Shown here one piece after another: positions 1-6,386 of a stretch of 32,723 nt of DNA. The stretch is from Gallionellaceae bacterium. Lineage in GTDB: Bacteria; Pseudomonadota; Gammaproteobacteria; Burkholderiales; Gallionellaceae. The stretch's first letter is position 1, and every line of letters begins with the position of its first letter. Location of the stretch: the NCBI GenBank assembly GCA_008080515.1, contig VIKH01000026.1:1-32723 (forward strand), written 5' to 3'. The translations under genes were made by a program, and so were the position numbers. Below the pieces are notes generated by a model, which was not told where the DNA came from, made no database searches, and saw nothing but the letters and a program-made list of their open reading frames with translations.

Positions 1-1602
1 TTCTTTGGCGGCGGCTTCGGCGTGCGATTGCTTCAGCATGGCGGGCATGGCGCGCACGGCGAGGGTGGTGGGCGAAAGCGGGGCGATGTCGAAGCCGAGT
101 TTGTGCAAGGATTCCTGTTCGTCTTCCACGGTGGCGACATCCAGGGTGTCTGCCGCGAAGGTAACGGGGATGAGCAGCGGCTGGGTGGGCATCTGTTGGG
201 CATCGAAGGCGGCTTTCAGTCGTTCGTACACGATGCGCTCGTGGGCGGCGTGCATGTCCACCACGACGAGGCCTTGCTGGTTCTGGGCGAGGATGTAGAT
301 GCCGGAGAGTTGGCCGAGCGCGAAACCGAGGGGGTGTTCCTGCGAAGATTGGGTTTGTAGGTCGGGTTTTAACCCGACAGCAACAGGATGAAGTCGGGTT
401 AAAACCCGACCTACATTTTGCGCGATGGCAGATCCTTCCCACAATTTGTAGGCGGCTTGCGGTTGGGCGGCGTTGAAGGACATTGCTTGTTGCTGGCCGA
501 TGTTAGTTTCGTCACTCCGGCGTAGGCCGGAGTCCGGTTCTTGATTAAATGCGCTGGATTCCGGCATTCGCCGGAATGACGATGCAGCGGTTTCGCTTTC
601 GGCCGGAGTCCCGCTCATCGTCGCCCCCAGCGCATCCTGCAAGGCATGGAACACGAACTGGTGGATACCCTGGCTTTCGCGGAAGCGCACTTCGCTCTTG
701 GCCGGGTGAACGTTCACGTCCACCTGTTCAGGCGGCATGTCGAGGAACAAGACAAAAGCCGGATGGCGCTGGTGATGCAGGATGTCCTGGTAGGCCAGTC
801 TTACAGCGTGCATCAGCACCTTGTCGCGTACGAAGCGGCCATTGACGAAAAAATATTGCCCGTCGCGCGTGAAGCGCGAATAGGCGGGCAAAGCGGCGAC
901 GCCGTAGAGATGCAGTGCGCCGATCTGGCGTTCGACGGTGACGGCGTGCTGGCCGAATTCACCGCCGAGGATGGCGGTGATGCGTTGCGCCAGATCGTGC
1001 TGCGGCAACTGCCACACGTTCTTGCCGTTGTGCTGCAAGCTGAACGCGACATCAGGCCGCGACAGCGCGATGCGTTTGAGGGTCTCTTCGCACCAGGCGT
1101 ATTCGGTGCTTTCGCTCTTGAGGAACTTGCGCCGTGCGGGGGTGTTGAAATACAGCTCGCGCATTTCCATGCTGGTGCCGTGCGCGTGGGCGGCAGGGGC
1201 GGCGTCGCTTTGCGTGCCGTCCGCCGCCTGTATCTGCCATGCGTGGGCGGCCCCCCGGCTGCGGCTGGTGAGCGTGACTTGCGCCACCGCCGCCATGCTG
1301 GCCAGCGCCTCGCCGCGAAAGCCCATGCTGGCGACGCGCTGCAAATCATCCAGCGAGGCGATCTTGCTGGTGGCGTGGCGCAGCAGGGCAAGCGGTAATT
1401 CGTCGGGCGATATGCCGCCGCCGTTGTCGCGCACGCGCAGCAGTTTTACTCCGCCACCTTCCATCTGCACCGCAATCTCGGTCGCTCCCGCATCCAGGCT
1501 GTTTTCAAGCAGCTCCTTGAGCGCGGAAGCGGGCCGCTCGATGACCTCACCAGCGGCGATCTGGCTGATGAGCAGGTCTGGCAACAGTTGGATGGTGGGC
1601 AT
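1..1602 (-). CDS. mutL: DNA mismatch repair protein MutL (C-terminus off the window)
   Basis: MutL is the dimeric ATPase that couples MutS mismatch recognition to strand removal. Reading minus from ATG 1602-1600 gives an open frame of 534 codons that leaves the window at base 1. The N-terminal GHKL ATPase is intact: the first residues include QIAAGEVIERPASALKELLE, then DNGGG and GFRGEAL. The transducer domain has VNVHPAKSEVRFRE. The C-terminal dimer domain holds DMHAAHERIVYE, which fits the D(Q/M)HAx2Ex4E endonuclease motif of MutL proteins that nick DNA themselves. Roughly 80-100 residues are probably missing off the edge. The linker between the two domains contains two palindromic repeats translated in frame (about residues 341-364 and 397-416). 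Both keep the frame open, so the gene looks functional. Identification is very secure. Confidence 0.96.
   Translation of the reverse strand, partial: MPTIQLLPDLLISQIAAGEVIERPASALKELLENSLDAGATEIAVQMEGGGVKLLRVRDNGGGISPDELPLALLRHATSKIASLDDLQRVASMGFRGEALASMAAVAQVTLTSRSRGAAHAWQIQAADGTQSDAAPAAHAHGTSMEMRELYFNTPARRKFLKSESTEYAWCEETLKRIALSRPDVAFSLQHNGKNVWQLPQHDLAQRITAILGGEFGQHAVTVERQIGALHLYGVAALPAYSRFTRDGQYFFVNGRFVRDKVLMHAVRLAYQDILHHQRHPAFVLFLDMPPEQVDVNVHPAKSEVRFRESQGIHQFVFHALQDALGATMSGTPAESETAASSFRRMPESSAFNQEPDSGLRRSDETNIGQQQAMSFNAAQPQAAYKLWEGSAIAQNVGRVLTRLHPVAVGLKPDLQTQSSQEHPLGFALGQLSGIYILAQNQQGLVVVDMHAAHERIVYERLKAAFDAQQMPTQPLLIPVTFAADTLDVATVEDEQESLHKLGFDIAPLSPTTLAVRAMPAMLKQSHAEAAAKE
357..414. repeat. 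Palindromic repeat inside mutL (GTCGGGTT family)
   Basis: Bases 357-378 and 393-414 form a perfect 22-bp inverted repeat separated by 14 bases. Each arm is itself a small hairpin: GTCGGGTT/AACCCGAC with a 2-base loop (core GTCGGGTTTTAACCCGAC). The element lies in the MutL inter-domain linker and is translated as about 20 residues without breaking the frame. Similar GTAGGTCGGGTT palindromes are, to my knowledge, common intergenic repeats in proteobacteria. Confidence 0.85.
511..580. repeat. Double-hairpin repeat inside mutL (ATTCCGGC family)
   Basis: Two hairpins sit side by side: CTCCGGC/GCCGGAG (515-521 with 526-532, 4-base loop) and ATTCCGGC/GCCGGAAT (558-565 with 570-577, 4-base loop). 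The whole is bounded by GTCA at 511 and TGAC at 577. This matches the general form of the ATTCC...GGAAT repeats found in Neisseria (dRS3-like) and other betaproteobacteria. It is read in frame by mutL and encodes an Arg/Ser/Pro-rich stretch of the linker. Confidence 0.85.
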
Positions 1603-1672
1603 CAGGGGCGCAAGCGGAAAGAACGCGGGGAATTATAGCGGATGCGGGAAGTGAAATATCCGCCAGGCAGGG

Positions 1673-1689
1673 TGCGGCATCATGCCGCA
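1673..1689. promoter_or_regulatory. Perfect inverted repeat upstream of the MazE-like gene
   Basis: TGCGGCAT-C-ATGCCGCA is a perfect 8-bp inverted repeat around one base, 58 bases before the GTG start of the MazE-like gene and in the intergenic gap facing mutL. AbrB/MazE antitoxins often bind palindromes in their own promoter, so an operator is plausible. It could also be a chance or structural palindrome. No promoter hexamers were assigned. Confidence 0.35.
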
Positions 1690-1747
1690 TTCCAAAATCA
1701 GCGTGCAGGTTTTAAAGTTCGCGCACCCAATCTACAAGGAGTTTCTC

Positions 1748-1948
1748 GTGATCAACATTACCGTGCGCAAACTCGGCGGAGCGGCTTTCGTCGTTATTCC
1801 GGAGGAGGTGCTTGAGGCGCTGCACATCGGGGTGGGCAGCAAGCTGGATTTTGACGTGTCGGGAGGAGTTCTGGTGGTGCGCCCTGCTGCAAAAAGCCGG
1901 TGCTACCCGATAGCCGAGTTGTTGCAGGGGCAGGTCAGCGTGTGTTGA
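1748..1948 (+). CDS. AbrB/MazE-type DNA-binding protein, orphan antitoxin-like
   Basis: A 66-residue protein with the swapped-hairpin AbrB/MazE pattern: an N-terminal beta strand (NITVRKLGGAAFVVIPEEVL), a LHIGVGSKLDF segment, a VLVVRPA strand, then a short Tyr-Pro-Ile-Ala-Glu-Leu-Leu tail like the toxin-binding tail of MazE/ChpS. GTG 1748 is chosen because AAGGAG lies 7 bases upstream; an in-frame ATG at 1682 falls inside a palindrome and has no ribosome binding site. No MazF-like toxin follows: the next gene is convergent and unrelated. It is either a solitary regulator or the remnant of a toxin-antitoxin pair. Confidence 0.75.
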   Translation: MINITVRKLGGAAFVVIPEEVLEALHIGVGSKLDFDVSGGVLVVRPAAKSRCYPIAELLQGQVSVC

Positions 1949-1998
1949 AAGACGTGTCGGCCTGGTTTTTTCTTCCGCGCTATCCGCTGCAACTCGGC

Positions 1999-2325
1999 TC
2001 ATAAGTCGGGTTGTCTGGAAAGTGAGCCATCCGGGTTGAGCAGGTAGCGCTCGCTATCCGTTTTATTGTTGCGGATGTAGCGGTTGACAGTCATTTCCCT
2101 GCCGGATGGAGAAAAAACTATTTCGTAGAACAGGTGGTTCTTGAAAACCTCTTCGTAATTCAGGTCGTAGCCCGGTTTCCACGGTTTTTGAGCCGGGTCG
2201 AAACTGTCGAAATAATAGGGAACGCCTGGCGTAAAGCGCTCCCCCGCGTAGGTTTGCCCGGCCAGCAGGAGTAAAGTCACAGCAAGGGTAACGCGATATA
2301 CGATTGATTTTGCAGTATTTTTCAT
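1999..2325 (-). CDS. Small secreted protein of unknown function
   Basis: The product is about 108 residues starting at MKNTAKS (ATG 2325); an ATG at 2337 would add four residues. The N-terminus is a clear Sec signal peptide: Lys/Arg residues, a Leu/Val-rich core, and a probable cut after TYA. The mature part is rich in aromatic and charged residues, with repeated Tyr/Phe-Asp/Pro motifs, and has no cysteine, so no heme-binding CXXCH. I do not recognise the family. It is divergent from nirS across a roughly 210-bp shared control region, so it could respond to the same regulator; that is inference from position only. Confidence 0.6.
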   Translation of the reverse strand: MKNTAKSIVYRVTLAVTLLLLAGQTYAGERFTPGVPYYFDSFDPAQKPWKPGYDLNYEEVFKNHLFYEIVFSPSGREMTVNRYIRNNKTDSERYLLNPDGSLSRQPDL

Positions 2326-2407
2326 GGCAACAGCCATGCAGGTCGGGAGAGTATTATTAGTCGGATGAAAATTTACGGAACTTTTCGTGATTTTACGGAA
2401 TTATTTC

Positions 2408-2421
2408 TTGACGGTTGTCAG
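2408..2421 (+). promoter_or_regulatory. Candidate FNR/DNR/NnrR-type binding site upstream of nirS
   Basis: TTGAC-GGTT-GTCAG matches the CRP/FNR superfamily palindrome TTGAC-N4-GTCAA with one mismatch in the last base. Denitrification genes are commonly switched on by DNR or NnrR from such sites under low oxygen and NO. The centre is about 122 bases before the nirS ATG, implying a leader of some 80 bases if the site acts at -41.5. No convincing -10 hexamer was assigned. Confidence 0.5.
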
Positions 2422-2536
2422 GAATTTGGGCATTCTAGCAGAGACTGCTTGGTTGAAAGTAAAGGGGGAAACCCCGGGTCTTGATGATGCGGGCAGGGGA
2501 TCGTTGGATTTGTGTAACGTTAACTTGGGAGGCTGT

Positions 2537-4153
2537 ATGAAGAGGAGTTATAGAAACACGCTGGCTGCGCTGGCTGCTACAGCGGCGTTGCCACTGGCTA
2601 TCAGCAGTGCTTTCGGCGCTGATGGCGCGCTATCAGCCGATGAAACGGCAAAAGCAAAGAAACTGTATTTTGACCGGTGTGCGGGTTGCCACGGAACGCT
2701 GAGAAAAGGCGCTACCGGCCCGAACATCACCGATGAAAACATGAAGAAGAAGAGCTACGATGCCAACGTAATCAAGGTATTCATCACTGGTGGAACGCCA
2801 GGCGGCATGCCGGCTTTTGGCGGCGGCGAGCTTTCGGAACCGGAAATTGACCTGATGTCCAAATTCCTCTTGCAGCCTCCCCCCGCACCGCCGGAGCTGG
2901 GGCTGGAAGAAATCAAGGAATCCTGGAAGCTGGTGATTCCCGAAGATAAAAGACCCAAGAAGCCGGAGCACAGCAGGAACTGGAAGAACTACTTCGGTGT
3001 TGTCTTGCGCGATGCCGGCAAGGTGGCCATTTTGGATGGTGACACCAAGGAAGTCGTCAACATTGTAAATACCGGTTTCGCGATTCACATTCTGCCTTCC
3101 ACTGCATCGGGCCGTTATTTCTACTCCATCGGCCGTGACGGCAAGGCATCCATGATTGACCTGTGGATGGATAAACCCGCCGTGGTGGCAGAAGTGAAGC
3201 CCTGCCATGACGCGCGCAGCATTGACTCCAGCAAATACCATGGCCCGAAAGGGAACTTTGAGGACAAGCTGGCTATCGTCGGCTGCTACTGGCCGCCCCA
3301 GTTCGCCATCCTTGATGGCCAGACGCTGGAGCCCAAGAAACTGGTGAGCACCCGCTCTTTCACCTACGACACCAACGAGTTCGTCAACGAGGCGCGTGTG
3401 GCGGCGATTATCGCCGGACATAAAGACTCGGTGTGGATCGCCAACATCAAGGAAGCCGGTTATATCTGGACCATTGATTACTCGGACCTGAAGAACCTGA
3501 AGATCACCATGGCCGAAACCGAGCGTTTCCTGCATGACGGCGGCTGGGATGCCAGCAAGCGCTACGTGCAGATGGCGGCCAACATGCGCAACAAGATGGT
3601 GATCGTGGACAGCGAGACCGGCAAGCAGATCGCCCAGGTCGAAACCGGCCAGAAGCCTCACCCTGGCAGAGGCGCAAACTGGGACGACCCGAAGTTCGGC
3701 CCGGTTACCGCAACCCCGCACTTGGGTGAAGGCAAGGTTGCCGCTTGGGGCAGCGACCCCAAGGGCCACAAGGAGCATGCCTGGAAGGTTGTCAGGAATG
3801 TGGAGACCCTCGGCGGTGGCGGCCTGTTCGTCAAGACTCACCCCAAGGCCAAGCACGTATGGGTTGACCATACTTTGAACCCGGACGACAAGATCAAGCG
3901 GAGCATCTGCGCTTTCGAGAAAGCCAACCCGGAAAAGAAGACCTGCTGGCAGGTGGCGGATCACGGACGTGTTACCCATTTCGAGTATAACCAGGCAGGT
4001 AACGAAATCTGGGTAGCCGTATGGGATCAGGTCGGCGAACTGGTGGTGTACGATGACAAGACCCTGAAGGAAATCAAGAGAATCAAAGGGGACTGGCTCA
4101 GGACACCAACCGGCCACTTCAACGTCTACAACGGCATGACCGACACGTATTAA
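2537..4153 (+). CDS. nirS: Cytochrome cd1 nitrite reductase NirS
   Basis: NirS is the periplasmic homodimer that reduces nitrite to nitric oxide in denitrification. ATG 2537 is preceded by GGGAGG at 2527-2532; longer in-frame starts upstream lack this and would hide the signal peptide. The 538-residue product has a Sec signal peptide (cut near residue 28), a cytochrome c domain with CAGCH at residues 48-52, and an eight-bladed d1 propeller. Key d1 residues are visible: His184 in GFAIHI, the likely proximal iron ligand, and the two active-site histidines His333 (FLHDGGWD) and His375 (PHPGRGAN). These correspond to His182, His327 and His369 of Pseudomonas NirS. Length and motifs are normal, so it should be active. 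It heads the nir cluster. Confidence 0.97.
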   Translation: MKRSYRNTLAALAATAALPLAISSAFGADGALSADETAKAKKLYFDRCAGCHGTLRKGATGPNITDENMKKKSYDANVIKVFITGGTPGGMPAFGGGELSEPEIDLMSKFLLQPPPAPPELGLEEIKESWKLVIPEDKRPKKPEHSRNWKNYFGVVLRDAGKVAILDGDTKEVVNIVNTGFAIHILPSTASGRYFYSIGRDGKASMIDLWMDKPAVVAEVKPCHDARSIDSSKYHGPKGNFEDKLAIVGCYWPPQFAILDGQTLEPKKLVSTRSFTYDTNEFVNEARVAAIIAGHKDSVWIANIKEAGYIWTIDYSDLKNLKITMAETERFLHDGGWDASKRYVQMAANMRNKMVIVDSETGKQIAQVETGQKPHPGRGANWDDPKFGPVTATPHLGEGKVAAWGSDPKGHKEHAWKVVRNVETLGGGGLFVKTHPKAKHVWVDHTLNPDDKIKRSICAFEKANPEKKTCWQVADHGRVTHFEYNQAGNEIWVAVWDQVGELVVYDDKTLKEIKRIKGDWLRTPTGHFNVYNGMTDTY

Positions 4154-4165
4154 TTGTCGAATAAT

Positions 4166-4195
4166 CCTGCAAGGGGGCGCAAATCCCTTTGCAGG
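4166..4195 (+). other. Intercistronic hairpin between nirS and the cytochrome gene
   Basis: CCTGCAAGGG pairs with CCCTTTGCAGG across a short loop, leaving one unpaired base. No T-run follows, so it is more likely an mRNA-stabilising or processing hairpin than a full terminator. Such a structure would protect the 3' end of abundant nirS mRNA. Inferred from sequence only. Confidence 0.5.
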
Positions 4196-4217
4196 AAAAC
4201 TAACTTAAGGATGAAAT

Positions 4218-4754
4218 ATGAAGAAATTACTCGCAGCAGTTGCAGCAACGATGATAGTGGCTTCCGCCTCCAGTTTCGCGGCGGATAAGGCTGCTCCGGC
4301 AGCAAAGGCACCGGCAAATTACTGGGACGGTTGGACCAAGGTCTATTCGCTGGATATGTTCCCCGAGTGCGGCGTGAACGTTCTCGGCGCTGGCGGTGAT
4401 GACATTCTCCAGGTAACCGTGGATACCTACTGCGGAGTAAAGCCGGGCGGATATGTCGCTTATATCAACCCGAAGATGATGGACATCTACAAGAAGAAGG
4501 GCAACAAGTATCCTGATGGTCAAATTGGCGTACTGGTCTTCAAGAAAATCGGCGCTGCGTTTACAACCGACATCAAAGACGGCAAGCCGATCATGGACGT
4601 CAAGGCCATAGCGGATGGCAAGTCGATCGCGTCTAAAGAGAAGGGCCACCCCCTGAATCCGGAGACTTGCTTTAACTGCCATGAAACCATACAAAAAGGC
4701 GTGTGCAAGAGCCACGGTTATGTCTGCGGCGACGTAGTGTTCAGGACGAAGTAA
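4218..4754 (+). CDS. P460-like monoheme c-type cytochrome within the nir cluster
   Basis: A 178-residue secreted protein with a Sec signal peptide (cut near SFA-AD) and one heme motif, CFNCH, at residues 151-155 near the C-terminus. TAAGGA precedes the ATG. The layout resembles the cytochrome P460 / cytochrome c'-beta family: an NYWDGW segment near the mature N-terminus, a VAYINPKMMDIYKKKG strand-helix, YPDGQIGVLVFKK where P460 proteins have a DGTV..K motif with the heme-linked lysine, and CXXCH near the end. The lysine lies about three residues later than in Nitrosomonas P460, so the cross-link is uncertain. Four extra cysteines (ECG, YCG, VCKSHGYVCG) could form two disulfides. It occupies the slot of nirM (cytochrome c551) in Pseudomonas but is not a c551. 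Roles could be electron donation to NirS or NO/hydroxylamine binding; neither is proven. Confidence 0.6.
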   Translation: MKKLLAAVAATMIVASASSFAADKAAPAAKAPANYWDGWTKVYSLDMFPECGVNVLGAGGDDILQVTVDTYCGVKPGGYVAYINPKMMDIYKKKGNKYPDGQIGVLVFKKIGAAFTTDIKDGKPIMDVKAIADGKSIASKEKGHPLNPETCFNCHETIQKGVCKSHGYVCGDVVFRTK

Positions 4755-4785
4755 TCGGGATGTAACTGTTTTACGCAATCAAAGG

Positions 4786-4820
4786 CGGCTAAGGGGCTTA
4801 CCCTTAGCCGTTTCTATTTT
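4786..4820 (+). terminator. Rho-independent terminator after the nirS/cytochrome pair
   Basis: CGGCTAAGG (4786-4794) pairs perfectly with CCTTAGCCG (4802-4810) around a 7-base loop and is followed by TTTCTATTTT. This is a textbook intrinsic terminator. It separates nirS and the P460-like gene from nirC onward, so the structural genes may be made in excess of the heme d1 assembly genes, or the latter may have their own promoter. Confidence 0.85.
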
Positions 4821-4845
4821 GAATATGGCCTACGGGTAGTTGGAA

Positions 4846-5196
4846 ATGTCGGGTAAGCCGTTGCAGCTATTCTGGTTCACGATGCTGGTGCTTGCGTATT
4901 CAAGCTTGGCGCGCGGCGAAGAATCAGACGAAGGGATAGTAGCCCCTCCTCCAGCCCGCCAGGCCGAGCTGCTCAATTTTGTCCGCCAGGACTGCGGGTC
5001 GTGCCACGGCTTGCTGCTGGAGGGCGGGTTTGGTACTCCGCTCTCGCCATCAGCACTTGCGGGGAAACCAGCCGAAGCACTCAAAGATACCATACTGCAC
5101 GGGCGCTACGGCACAGCGATGCCGCCGTGGGAATCATTTTTAACCGAATCTGAAGCGGGGTGGATTGTGCAAATGTTGCAGAAAGGATTACCCTGA
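4846..5196 (+). CDS. nirC: Small c-type cytochrome NirC
   Basis: A 116-residue periplasmic cytochrome with a signal peptide and one heme site, CGSCH, at residues 50-54. The later GTAMPPWESFLTESE segment holds the Met that would be the sixth heme ligand, and the tail is the usual class I helix. Size, motif order and position between nirS and nirF fit NirC (cytochrome c55x). NirC can donate electrons to NirS or act in heme d1 maturation. The start may be TTG 4840 or ATG 4846; neither has a good ribosome binding site, and the ATG is chosen. The stop is followed one base later by the GTG of nirF, so the two are translationally coupled. Confidence 0.85.
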   Translation: MSGKPLQLFWFTMLVLAYSSLARGEESDEGIVAPPPARQAELLNFVRQDCGSCHGLLLEGGFGTPLSPSALAGKPAEALKDTILHGRYGTAMPPWESFLTESEAGWIVQMLQKGLP

Positions 5197-5197
5197 A

Positions 5198-6376
5198 GTG
5201 CGCAAGTTACCGGTTTTGTTTTTGTTCTGCTCCCTGCTTTTCCTGGAGGGGTGCGCTGTCAACGTGCCGCAACGTGCTACAGGAGATTTGGGCGTAATTA
5301 TCGAGCGTGCTACGGGCGGTCTCCAGGTAGTGGAAACCACTCGCCGCACCAAGCTTGGACAAATCGCCGGGCTAGGCGATTTGTCCCACGCTTCCCTCAA
5401 TTTCTCCCGCGACGAGCGCTACGCTTTCGTGTTTGGCAGAGATGGCGGCCTGACCAAGGTGGATCTATTGGGAATGCGCATCGTCAAGCGCGTGATACAG
5501 TCCGGCAACAGCATTGGGGGTGCGATTTCCCAGGATGGTAAGCTGATTGCGGCGTCGAACTATACGCCTGGCGGCATCCGGGTCTTCGACACCGAAACCC
5601 TTGACCTCGTAGCAGATATTCCCTCTATAGATCGCGGAGGGAAACTATCCAAAGTGGTCGGCCTGGTGGATGCACCGGGCAACCGTTTTGTGTTCAGCTT
5701 ATTTGAGGCGGGTGAAATCTGGGTGGCGGATATGCGCGTACCGTCCGAGCCGACGGTGACGAAATTCGAGCAAATCGGCAAGGAACCGTATGATGGCATG
5801 ATTACCGCAGATGGCCGGTATTATCTGGCAGGGCTGTTCGGTGAAGACGGTTTGGCCATGCTGGATTTATGGAACATGGACGCGGGCGTCAAGCGGGTGA
5901 TGAACGGCTACGGCAAAGGCGAGCAAAAGTTGCCGGTGTATAAAATGCCGCACCTGGAAGGATGGGCAGCAACAGGCAGCGAACTGCTGGTGCCCGCAGT
6001 AGGTCGGCATGAGGTGCTAGTAGTAGATCAGCACGGCTGGATGGAGGTAGGGCGCATTCCCGTCCACGGCCAACCGGTGTTTGTCGTGGCGCGACCAGAT
6101 AACCGTCAAGTGTGGGTAAATTTTGCCTTGCCGCACAACGATACTGTTCAGGTGATTGATGTGCCGAGCCGCAAGATCATAAAAACGCTGAAGCCGGGAA
6201 AGGCGGTGTTGCATATAGAATTCGCGCCACGCGGGGAACAAGTTTGGCTTTCGGTGCGCGATGAAGACCGGTTGGTGGTGTACGACACCGAAACTTTTGC
6301 GAAGCTCAAGGAGCTGCCGTCCGACAAACCCAGCGGCATCTTCTTTACCCCGCGCGCACATCGCACCGGCTTGTGA
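5198..6376 (+). CDS. nirF: Heme d1 biosynthesis protein NirF, probable lipoprotein
   Basis: NirF is a d1-propeller protein required for a late step of heme d1 synthesis; its exact reaction is still debated. GTG 5198 lies one base after the nirC stop; an in-frame ATG at 5165 would overlap nirC and bury the signal. From GTG the product is 392 residues. It has a short hydrophobic leader ending in LEGC at residues 16-19, a lipobox-like site, so membrane anchoring in the periplasm is likely. The rest resembles the d1 domain of NirS without the cytochrome c part: no CXXCH, and repeated beta-blade segments such as GDLSHASLNFSRDERY and PHLEGWAATGSE. It is followed after 10 bases by nirDL. Confidence 0.92.
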   Translation: MRKLPVLFLFCSLLFLEGCAVNVPQRATGDLGVIIERATGGLQVVETTRRTKLGQIAGLGDLSHASLNFSRDERYAFVFGRDGGLTKVDLLGMRIVKRVIQSGNSIGGAISQDGKLIAASNYTPGGIRVFDTETLDLVADIPSIDRGGKLSKVVGLVDAPGNRFVFSLFEAGEIWVADMRVPSEPTVTKFEQIGKEPYDGMITADGRYYLAGLFGEDGLAMLDLWNMDAGVKRVMNGYGKGEQKLPVYKMPHLEGWAATGSELLVPAVGRHEVLVVDQHGWMEVGRIPVHGQPVFVVARPDNRQVWVNFALPHNDTVQVIDVPSRKIIKTLKPGKAVLHIEFAPRGEQVWLSVRDEDRLVVYDTETFAKLKELPSDKPSGIFFTPRAHRTGL

Positions 6377-6386
6377 TTGATCGGAT

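Noticed and set aside
646-1398. Plus-strand open frame opposite mutL
   Set aside because: It is antisense to the conserved MutL ATPase and transducer domains and resembles no family.
2482-2498. TTGATGATGCGGGC as an FNR box
   Set aside because: Only the left half-site matches; the right half lacks ATCAA. The site at 2408 is much better.
2387-2536. Upstream in-frame extension of nirS
   Set aside because: The extension has no ribosome site and would put about 50 residues before the signal peptide; ATG 2537 has GGGAGG.
2633-4117. Long minus-strand open frame opposite nirS (494 codons)
   Set aside because: It is a shadow of the GC-rich nirS codons, has no recognisable domain or ribosome site, and nirS is certain.
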